A program made the position numbers and the translations under genes. Source: DAOTUL01 sp034437435 (lineage in GTDB: Bacteria; Chloroflexota; Anaerolineae; Aggregatilineales; Phototrophicaceae). From it: DNA of 46,163 nucleotides. The stretch lies in assembly GCA_964417785.1 (NCBI GenBank), contig CAYQJO010000006.1, positions 1 to 46,163 on the forward strand, in the 5' to 3' direction. The notes beneath the pieces were generated by a model, which saw only the letters and a program-made list of their open reading frames with translations, was not told the DNA's origin and searched no databases. Of the stretch, positions 40,082 through 46,163 are shown one piece after another; the stretch's first letter is position 1; each line of letters begins with the position of its first letter.

Positions 40082-42856
40082 ATGAGTCGAGTGCCATTCT
40101 ACATCCAGTATGCTGCCCGTAACCTGTGGCGCAACCGCCGCTGGTCAGCTTTCGCCATGCTGTCGGTCGCTGCCGGAGTCGCCACTGTAGTCGGTTTGCG
40201 TAGCCTGGGGCTGGCAATAGGCGACTCCCTCACAACCAACCTGCAATCCGCCAACAAAGGTGATATTACCCTGGAACGAGGTGGGCTGTTCGCGCTGCCA
40301 GGTGATTTCCAGGGAGACGAGATGTTCTACCAGTGGCAGATCGATCAGGTCGAGGACTGGGCCAGACGGAAGAACGCCACCGTCGCGGTGTATACCAACC
40401 TCAGCCTCCAGGTGTCGGCGGTAGACGGCCCGGCTGGCGGTCTGCTCAATTTCATGTCGGCCATTTTGATTGATCCACAGACCTATCCCACAACACAAGA
40501 TATTGTCGCACTTGAACCGGATGGTGTGCCATTGGCCGATCTGTTCAACGGTGGACGTGAGATCGTTGTCAGCGAGAATCTGGCTGAGACTCAAGGTCTG
40601 GTGGTCGGTGGTCTGGTCCGCGTGAGCGGGACCGACCAGCCATTTACTGTGCGTGGCATTGTGGATACCGGGGTAGAAGCCGGACTGCGTGATCCATTTT
40701 CGGCGTTTTTCGGTTTTGTCTACATTGATGAGGATATGGCCGATCTGCTATCCATTGATAGCGGCCCCAACGCCATCAGCATTCTGCTGCCGGAAGGAAC
40801 GACGGACGAGCAAATTCGGACATATGCCGACGAACTGCACAACATCGTCTCACGCGATGGCGGCTGGATACGGGTGGTGACAGTCCCGAATCTGCTGGAG
40901 CAAAATCAGTTTATCGCCGATCTGACCGGACGTTTCATCGTGGTCATGGGACTGGGGGCCATGCTCATCGGCGGTGTCGGTATTATCAACACGATGCTGG
41001 TGGTGGTGCGGCGACGGACCACCGAAATCGCTGCTCTGAAAACATTTGGCCTTAAGGGCCGGCAGGTCGCATTCATCTTCATAACCGAAGCCCTGCTTCT
41101 GGGAGCCATTGGCAGCATCGTCGGCTCTATTATCGGTGCGTTCCTCGGTCGCCTGACCCTGGACTTCGGTGAGACGTTTATTCAGCAAAGTGTAGCCTGG
41201 CGTATCTACCCGGAGGCGCTTCTCTTTGGTGTGGTGTTAGGACTGGTTGTGACAGCCGTCTTCGGCGTGCTGCCGGTTCTAACTGCCGTTAAAGTCCGAC
41301 CGGGCATCATCCTGCGCCCCAACGAAACCGTCATCCCGGCATTGGGCGTGATCCAGTCCTTGCTGGTGCTGCTATTTGTGGTGGTATCGCTGGGGTTGAT
41401 CGCCGGTCAAATCGTTGGACCATTACCGGAGGAGTTCTTCTTTTTCGACCTGTTTCATTCACTGCCACTGCCTGCACATTACAGTCTGGGCGTCGTCGGA
41501 GTCGCCGTGACATTGACTTTCCTGGCGCTGCTGGCGGGATTGTTGTCGCTGCTGGTGTGGTTGGTGAGCAAATTGCCCACTTTCGGCTGGATCGATATGC
41601 GCCTGGCGCTTAAAAACCTGGGGACCCGTCGCTTGCGGACTGCGACTGTGCTGCTGGCAATCAGCACCGGTATGTTTGCCATCAGCAGCATTACATTTTA
41701 CGGAGCCAGCGTCCGCGAAATCCTGCAAACCACGCTCAGCGATACCCTGGGCGGCAACGTCATGATTATCAACCCACTGGCGTTTGCCAGCGCTGCCGCC
41801 AACGCCGATCAGATTCTGGACGACAAATTAGACGAACTCGAAGGCATTACCTACCGCACCCGTTTGAGCAACTTCAGCGGCAACCTGGTCCAGATCGACG
41901 ACCTGTCGTTGCGCAGTGAAGATTTGAATTTGAACCGCGAACAACTCCTGCAAGAGATACGGCGGGCGAGCCAGGAGGGTGATTTTGAGCGCGTCCAGGA
42001 AATCTCTAGGCAGCTTAATGAGTTGAGCAATTATGTAGAGATCGGCATGCGCGATACCGACAATCCGCGCCTGACCAGCGGTGACATCACCAGCGGACGT
42101 GACCTCAGCCTGAACGACCGGGGGCAGCGGGTGGCCGTCGTCTTGATGGAACCGCGTATGTCCAACTGGGGCCTGGATGTCGGTTCCACCATTATCCTGC
42201 GGATCAATGGGCGCGAGTTTACGTTTGAGGTCATCGGCATCATCGCGGATGCGTCCGGTTTTCAAGCCAGCCCCGTGATAGGCGATGTGATGATTCCGGC
42301 GGATACCTTACCGGGCATCAATCCCAGCTTCCAGGTCACCACCATCCAGGTCAAACCGGACTACATCAACGATGTGGTACTGGAAATCTCTGCCATGCCC
42401 TTCTTCTTCCCGCTCAACGTCGAATTCATCGACGGCATTGTGCGTCGTTTCATCGACCAGTTCAGCGCCCTGCCGCTGCTGGTGGGTATCCTGTCATTGG
42501 GGGCGGCGGCGGTCATCATGGCAAACACCGTCGCCCTGGCGACTCTGGAACGGCGGCGGCAGATCGGAATCCTGAAAGCGGTCGGTCTCAAGAGCCGTCG
42601 GGTACTTTCGATTATGCTGCTGGAAAACACACTGGTCAGCCTGCTCGGCGGGGTGCTGGGTATCGGTCTGAGTGTACTGGGCGTGGCGGTGATGTCGCTG
42701 CTGGGTCTGGACGAACTGGTGCTGGTGCCGCGTGATGCCCGCCCGGTGGCTGTTGGGCTGGTCATCGCCGCCGTGTTGATCGGTGCAGCGGCGACCTTGT
42801 TGAGTGCCAACACAGCAGTGCGTGAGCGCGTTCTAAACGTTTTACGCTATGAATAA
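40082..42856 (+). CDS. FtsX/MacB-type ABC transporter permease
   Basis: 924-residue membrane protein with two FtsX modules. N-terminal anchor (about 20-42), a large extracytoplasmic domain (about 45-270), three-helix FtsX domain (GLGAMLIGGVGIINTMLVVV onward), middle helices, a second large extracytoplasmic domain with a Gln/Glu-rich coiled coil around LNLNREQLLQEIRRASQEG, and a C-terminal FtsX domain. This resembles the ten-helix permeases of lipoprotein-release or export systems. Start at 40082 (MSRVPFYIQYAARN) with GAGGA eight bases upstream; a frame extending 44 residues earlier crosses the divergent promoter. No ATPase gene follows; the partner must be elsewhere. Confidence 0.92.
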   Translation: MSRVPFYIQYAARNLWRNRRWSAFAMLSVAAGVATVVGLRSLGLAIGDSLTTNLQSANKGDITLERGGLFALPGDFQGDEMFYQWQIDQVEDWARRKNATVAVYTNLSLQVSAVDGPAGGLLNFMSAILIDPQTYPTTQDIVALEPDGVPLADLFNGGREIVVSENLAETQGLVVGGLVRVSGTDQPFTVRGIVDTGVEAGLRDPFSAFFGFVYIDEDMADLLSIDSGPNAISILLPEGTTDEQIRTYADELHNIVSRDGGWIRVVTVPNLLEQNQFIADLTGRFIVVMGLGAMLIGGVGIINTMLVVVRRRTTEIAALKTFGLKGRQVAFIFITEALLLGAIGSIVGSIIGAFLGRLTLDFGETFIQQSVAWRIYPEALLFGVVLGLVVTAVFGVLPVLTAVKVRPGIILRPNETVIPALGVIQSLLVLLFVVVSLGLIAGQIVGPLPEEFFFFDLFHSLPLPAHYSLGVVGVAVTLTFLALLAGLLSLLVWLVSKLPTFGWIDMRLALKNLGTRRLRTATVLLAISTGMFAISSITFYGASVREILQTTLSDTLGGNVMIINPLAFASAAANADQILDDKLDELEGITYRTRLSNFSGNLVQIDDLSLRSEDLNLNREQLLQEIRRASQEGDFERVQEISRQLNELSNYVEIGMRDTDNPRLTSGDITSGRDLSLNDRGQRVAVVLMEPRMSNWGLDVGSTIILRINGREFTFEVIGIIADASGFQASPVIGDVMIPADTLPGINPSFQVTTIQVKPDYINDVVLEISAMPFFFPLNVEFIDGIVRRFIDQFSALPLLVGILSLGAAAVIMANTVALATLERRRQIGILKAVGLKSRRVLSIMLLENTLVSLLGGVLGIGLSVLGVAVMSLLGLDELVLVPRDARPVAVGLVIAAVLIGAAATLLSANTAVRERVLNVLRYE

Positions 42857-42862
42857 TGAAGT

Positions 42863-42891
42863 TTGACCTTGCGAAAGATGTATGCTATATT
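42863..42891 (+). promoter_or_regulatory. Promoter of rho
   Basis: TTGACC (42863-42868) and TATATT (42886-42891), each 5/6 to consensus with an exact 17-base spacer. This predicts a leader of about 215 bases before the rho ATG, long enough for regulation such as Rho autoregulation. Confidence 0.7.
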
Positions 42892-43071
42892 TTGATATAA
42901 GACACGTAGCCCTTCTAAGATTGTCCAACCCACACTCTCTTTATCTGGTTCGTGTCAATCCAGCCAGGATATTATCACACATCGCAAATGTACTCATCTC
43001 CGGCGTGTCACACCGTCATCAAGCGGAGACTAACCATTGGCTAACCATCACATACGGTTGATCGATTTATC

Positions 43072-43134
43072 ATGATGAAAGGATGCGGCCCTCCATGCCG
43101 CAGCGAATTACTCTATGGACATAGCAGAACTTGA
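43072..43134 (+). CDS. Possible 20-residue upstream ORF overlapping rho start
   Basis: ATGATGAAAGGA... encodes MMKGCGPPCRSELLYGHSRT and stops at 43132-43134, 18 bases inside rho in another frame. It has only a weak ribosome-binding site. It overlaps a hairpin TGCGGC/GCCGCA (43084-43102). Rho itself has no Shine-Dalgarno close to its ATG, so translation through this ORF may set rho expression. Small and unproven. Confidence 0.35.
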   Translation: MMKGCGPPCRSELLYGHSRT

Positions 43135-44395
43135 ACACAAAAACCTTGACGAACTTCGTGGTCTGGCCCGTGATGCTGGCGTTCCGCGTTTTAGCCGCCT
43201 TAAGAAGCAGGACTTGATTCTGAGCCTGCTGCGCTCTGAGGCAGAACGCCGAGGCCATAAGCTGCGCGGCGGTATCCTGGAAGTCATGGACGACGGTATT
43301 GGCTTCCTGCGGGCAGAAAAATATCTGCCCGGTCCCAATGATGTCTACGTCAGCCAATCGCAGGTCAAACGCTTCAATCTGCGCACCGGCGACATGGTGA
43401 TCGGTCAGGTCCGCGCTCCCAAAGACTCGGAAAAATACTACGGTTTACTGCGCGTGGACGCTGTGAACGGCCTGAACCCGGAAGAATCCAAGCGACGGGT
43501 GAATTTCGAGTCACTGACGCCGATCTTCCCGACTGAACGCTTTGACCTGGAGACCAACCCGCGTGTTCTCTCCACCCGGCTTCTCAATCTGATCGCCCCC
43601 GTCGGGCGCGGCCAGCGTGGATTGATTGTGTCACCGCCGAAAGCTGGTAAGACGACTGTCCTCAAAGACATCGCCAACGCCATAAGCCAGAATTACCCCG
43701 ATATCCATCTGATGATCGCCCTCATCGGTGAGCGTCCAGAAGAAGTGACCGATATGGACCGCTCGGTCGATGCGGAGGTCATCGCCAGCACCTTCGACGA
43801 TCCCATCCACCATCATGTCAAGGTGGCGGAGATGGCGCTGGAACGGGCGAAGCGTCTGGTTGAAATCAAGCGCCATGTGGTTCTGCTGCTGGACAGCATC
43901 ACCCGTATGGCGCGTGCCTATAATCTGGTTGTACCGACCAGCGGTCGCACGCTCTCCGGTGGCCTCGATCCCTCAGCCGTGCAGCCGCCCAAGCGTATTT
44001 TTGGTGCGGCGCGTAATGTGGAAGAAGGCGGCAGCCTGACGATCATCGCAACCTGTCTGGTCAACACGGGCAGCAAGATGGACGATGTGATTTACGAGGA
44101 GTTCAAAGGCACCGGCAACATGGAGCTTCACCTGAATCGCAAGCTCCAGGAGCGGCGCATTTTCCCGGCTTTCGATATTGAGCAGTCCTCTACCCGGCGC
44201 GAAGAACTCTTGCTCGGTCCTGACATTTTGCAACGTGTATATACCTTGCGGCGCATGTGGTCGCATCTATCGGAAGAAGAGGCTGGTCCGGTAGGCGCAA
44301 CCGAGCAAATGCTGAGCAATTTCCGCCAGTATGAGACCAACGAAGAGTTTCTCAATTCGCTTCCTTCCGGCAATGGTCGGGTCTACGATTATTAG
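43115..44395 (+). CDS. rho: Transcription termination factor Rho
   Basis: Hexameric RNA-dependent ATPase/helicase that ends transcription. 426 residues: N-terminal Rho-N helical domain (MDIAELEHKNLDELRGLARDAG), RNA-binding cold-shock-like domain (about 50-120; GFLRAEKYLPGPNDVYVS), then ATPase domain with Walker A SPPKAGKTT (173-181), Walker B VVLLLDSITR, Q-loop and R-loop regions (SGGLDPSAVQPPKRIFGAARN). The only in-frame ATG before conserved sequence is 43115; upstream frame is closed at 43076. Confidence 0.97.
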   Translation: MDIAELEHKNLDELRGLARDAGVPRFSRLKKQDLILSLLRSEAERRGHKLRGGILEVMDDGIGFLRAEKYLPGPNDVYVSQSQVKRFNLRTGDMVIGQVRAPKDSEKYYGLLRVDAVNGLNPEESKRRVNFESLTPIFPTERFDLETNPRVLSTRLLNLIAPVGRGQRGLIVSPPKAGKTTVLKDIANAISQNYPDIHLMIALIGERPEEVTDMDRSVDAEVIASTFDDPIHHHVKVAEMALERAKRLVEIKRHVVLLLDSITRMARAYNLVVPTSGRTLSGGLDPSAVQPPKRIFGAARNVEEGGSLTIIATCLVNTGSKMDDVIYEEFKGTGNMELHLNRKLQERRIFPAFDIEQSSTRREELLLGPDILQRVYTLRRMWSHLSEEEAGPVGATEQMLSNFRQYETNEEFLNSLPSGNGRVYDY

Positions 44396-44403
44396 GACCA
44401 ACT

Positions 44404-44412
44404 TGCTATAAT
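44404..44412 (+). promoter_or_regulatory. Extended -10 promoter of efp
   Basis: TGCTATAAT, a perfect extended -10 (TGnTATAAT), eight bases after the rho stop and about 41 before the efp ATG. Extended -10 promoters need little -35, and none is evident. Confidence 0.7.
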
Positions 44413-44453
44413 TCGGCTCGTATCCGAAAACTAACAATGAGAGAACCCTGAAC

Positions 44454-45011
44454 ATGATCGATGTGAACCAGCTTCGCCGGGGAACGACTTATGTCGAAGA
44501 CGGCGAATTGTATAAAGTGCTGAGCTATCATCACAACAAGACCGCACGCGGCGCGGGTAACGTGCGCGTGAGCGTCCGCAATCTGCGCAGCGGGGCCAGC
44601 TTTGAGAAGACCTATAACACGGGCAGCCGGGTGCAGGATGTGCGTATGGAGGCCACCGATGTTGAGTTTCTTTACGATGACGGCCAATTCCTGACCTTCA
44701 TGGACAACGAGACCTTCGAGCAGCCGCAGCTTTCCAGGACGACCTTCGGTGAGGATGTACAGTACATCAAGGAAGGTACATCGCTCAAACTGCTGCGCTT
44801 TGAGGGTGAGTTGATCGACTACGAACTGCCGACCACGATGGAAATGCAAGTCACCGAGTCGGAGATGGCAGTGGCTGGTGATACGGCTAACAGTCCGACC
44901 AAGAAGGTTACAACCGAGACGGGTCTGGTGGTGACGGTGCCGATGTTCGTGAAGGAAGGCGATGTCATCCGCGTGAAGACCGAAGACGGCAGTTACGTCA
45001 CCCGCGTGTAG
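44454..45011 (+). CDS. efp: Elongation factor P
   Basis: Ribosome-binding factor that relieves stalling at polyproline. 185 residues, three beta-barrel domains as in the family; the C-terminus GDVIRVKTEDGSYVTRV is characteristic. The tip loop of domain I reads HHNKTARGAGN, with Arg32 where E. coli has the modified Lys34 and without the usual PGK(G)G, so any modification would differ from lysylation. GAGAG lies upstream of the ATG. Own extended -10 promoter and a strong terminator make it a single-gene unit. Confidence 0.95.
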   Translation: MIDVNQLRRGTTYVEDGELYKVLSYHHNKTARGAGNVRVSVRNLRSGASFEKTYNTGSRVQDVRMEATDVEFLYDDGQFLTFMDNETFEQPQLSRTTFGEDVQYIKEGTSLKLLRFEGELIDYELPTTMEMQVTESEMAVAGDTANSPTKKVTTETGLVVTVPMFVKEGDVIRVKTEDGSYVTRV

Positions 45012-45038
45012 CATTACGACCTTGCATTGAACTCTGCG

Positions 45039-45068
45039 GCGTGCCATTCTCGGCACGCTTTTTGTTTT
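45039..45068 (+). terminator. Intrinsic terminator of efp
   Basis: GCGTGCC/GGCACGC stem with a 6-base loop followed by TTTTTGTTTT. Confidence 0.92.
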
Positions 45069-45164
45069 GAATAGAGTGCATGGGGATCGTATCGACGCAG
45101 CAGCGACGGACGACTCATAGGACGCTCCCCCGATCTTTGGGGGATTCCTGGGCGAAAGGGATGG

Positions 45165-45170
45165 TATGCT
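45165..45170 (+). promoter_or_regulatory. -10 element upstream of the small membrane gene
   Basis: TATGCT (4/6 to consensus) 21 bases before the ATG at 45191. No clear -35. Confidence 0.35.
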
Positions 45171-45190
45171 AAAGTCATGGAGGTTTTGCC

Positions 45191-45604
45191 ATGAACGATT
45201 TTGAGGAACTGAGTCATCTCTACGAACGATTGGACGCCTACCGGAACTACCGCAGCCGGTTGTTGTGGCTGACGCTGTTCTACTTCATGGGTGTCATTCT
45301 GGCGGCGGCATCCATGCGGCTGCTGCGTGGTGGATTGGTCGCTTTCTTCATCGGGGTGATCGTCATCGGTGCTGTCATCGGCCTGACCCTGCTCAACCAG
45401 TACATCCGGAATGAGGTGCGCGGGCGCGAGCTAGAAAAAGATGTGCGTGAGGTCAAACTGCGCCATCAGGTCGGCGGCAAGGCCAAAAACGAAGACCTCG
45501 CCGATGAAGTCTTCGATGACGATGAAGAAGCCTATGTCATCGGTGAGGATGGCGAGTTGATTCCGCTGGAAACCGAGGAAGACTCCTGGCGTGCTTCGCG
45601 GTAG
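45191..45604 (+). CDS. Small membrane protein with acidic cytoplasmic tail
   Basis: 137 residues. Two hydrophobic segments (about 24-44 and 48-69) separated by a short positively charged loop; a heptad-like helix (RNEVRGRELEKDVREVKLRHQ) follows and the end is very acidic (DDDEEAYVIGEDGELIPLETEE). GGAGG lies eight bases before the ATG. No family recognised. It stops nine bases before the methyltransferase start. Confidence 0.75.
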   Translation: MNDFEELSHLYERLDAYRNYRSRLLWLTLFYFMGVILAAASMRLLRGGLVAFFIGVIVIGAVIGLTLLNQYIRNEVRGRELEKDVREVKLRHQVGGKAKNEDLADEVFDDDEEAYVIGEDGELIPLETEEDSWRASR

Positions 45605-45607
45605 AAT
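45602..45607 (+). promoter_or_regulatory. -10-like element for the methyltransferase (leaderless pattern)
   Basis: TAGAAT overlaps the stop of the preceding gene and ends six bases before the ATG at 45614, the same spacing as the perfect TATAAT before the gene at 30899. No ribosome-binding site precedes the ATG. Confidence 0.4.
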
Positions 45608-45613
45608 ACCCGC

Positions 45614-46163
45614 ATGGCACACGAAGACTATTTCAACGCGCATTTTTTCGATATGGCGGTCGATAACCCGACCGACGTCCGCTTTTATCTTCACCATGCA
45701 CTGCGGGCTGGAGAAGCTTTAGAGATCGGCGCGGGGACCGGTCGGCTGGCAATCCCCATCGCCGAACAGGGCATACCGGTGTGGTGCATCGAACCCTCAG
45801 AGGCGATGCTGGCGGCCTGTCTGGTCAAGATCATGCAGAAACCGCAGGTCCACCCGTATATCACGGTGGTTCCTGGTGCGGCTGCTGATTTCGATCTAGA
45901 ACGGCAGTTTCGCCTCATCTACGCTCACGGCATCCACACCCACATTTTGACCGACGACCAGCACCGGTCACTGCTGGACAACATCGCCCGTCATCTGAAG
46001 TCCGATGGGGTTTTCATTTTCGACATGCTGAATCTCGACCCGTCCACCTGGACCGAGCAGCCGATTACTCTATACAAACAACAATGCATCGGGGAGATCA
46101 CCTACCGCACCCTGTTCGGGCGTGAGATGACCGGCAAAGATACCTGCCGTTACATCACCGTCT
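45614..46163 (+). CDS. Class I SAM-dependent methyltransferase (truncated by the window end)
   Basis: About 183 residues visible, no stop before the edge. Motif I EIGAGTGRLAIPIAEQG, post-I acidic end VWCIEPSEAML, motif II region FRLIYAHGIHTHIL and motif III LKSDGVFIFDMLN are those of small-molecule or lipid methyltransferases of the UbiE/Methyltransf_25 type. Substrate unknown. Start at 45614 (MAHEDYFNAHFFD), nine bases after the previous stop; it either depends on coupling or is leaderless. Confidence 0.88.
   Translation, partial: MAHEDYFNAHFFDMAVDNPTDVRFYLHHALRAGEALEIGAGTGRLAIPIAEQGIPVWCIEPSEAMLAACLVKIMQKPQVHPYITVVPGAAADFDLERQFRLIYAHGIHTHILTDDQHRSLLDNIARHLKSDGVFIFDMLNLDPSTWTEQPITLYKQQCIGEITYRTLFGREMTGKDTCRYITV

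Noticed and set aside
1..46163. tRNA, rRNA or riboswitch genes
   Set aside because: No cloverleaf with tRNA invariant bases, no rRNA-like sequence and no riboswitch core noticed by eye; a covariance-model scan would be needed to be sure.

Overview
The window reads as a bacterial chromosome fragment of roughly 55-60 % GC by eye, densely coded and with short same-strand overlaps. It is most likely from Chloroflexota (Anaerolineae-like). That placement is inferred from the gene repertoire (GAF/cyclase proteins, several family-5 solute-binding proteins, glycan-catabolic clusters, a full-length prokaryotic Argonaute) and not from a marker phylogeny. It looks like a scaffold from a draft or metagenome assembly. 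A 100-N gap sits inside one gene with identical 39-base sequence on both sides, and the first ~70 bases are homopolymer-rich and probably low quality.

Region 1 (1-9490, all minus strand) is a LacI-controlled glycoside uptake island. It holds a LacI repressor with a tandem palindromic operator, then a family-5 solute-binding protein, two permeases, two ATPases and a beta-glucuronidase cut off by the window start. A lone MoxR ATPase lies upstream of lacI. Region 2 (9586-17815, minus) carries two paralogous proteins of unknown function, a zinc-less ROK kinase, an IolG-like dehydrogenase, an IolE-like isomerase/dehydratase and a GH38 alpha-mannosidase interrupted by the assembly gap. The catabolic genes are tightly packed and suggest degradation of a mannose- and/or cyclitol-containing glycan.

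Region 3 (17969-21572, plus) has housekeeping genes: Sua5-type tRNA threonylcarbamoylation enzyme, gatA and a PfkB sugar kinase ending in a strong terminator. A ~340-base gap follows, with a multi-hairpin repeat element. Region 4 (21915-31234) is mixed: an orphan solute-binding protein, a 48-residue basic protein with its own RBS and terminator, small unknowns, a MaeB-type malic enzyme with a perfect CRP-like half-site pair upstream, a sulfatase-fold hydrolase lacking the Cys/Ser nucleophile, an acyltransferase, a metallophosphoesterase and two unknowns.

Region 5 (31229-39961, minus) is the most interesting. It has a beta-decarboxylating dehydrogenase followed 4 bases later by a full-length Argonaute with an apparently intact DEDD catalytic tetrad. 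Separately, two overlapping GAF-cyclase genes run into polyphosphate kinase. The two cyclases have complementary active-site defects: one keeps both metal aspartates but lacks the Asn/Arg pair, the other keeps Asn/Arg but lacks the second metal aspartate. This points to an obligate heterodimer like the C1/C2 halves of animal adenylyl cyclase. Region 6 (40082-46163, plus) has a large FtsX-type permease, rho with a long leader and an overlapping upstream ORF, efp, a small membrane protein and a truncated methyltransferase.
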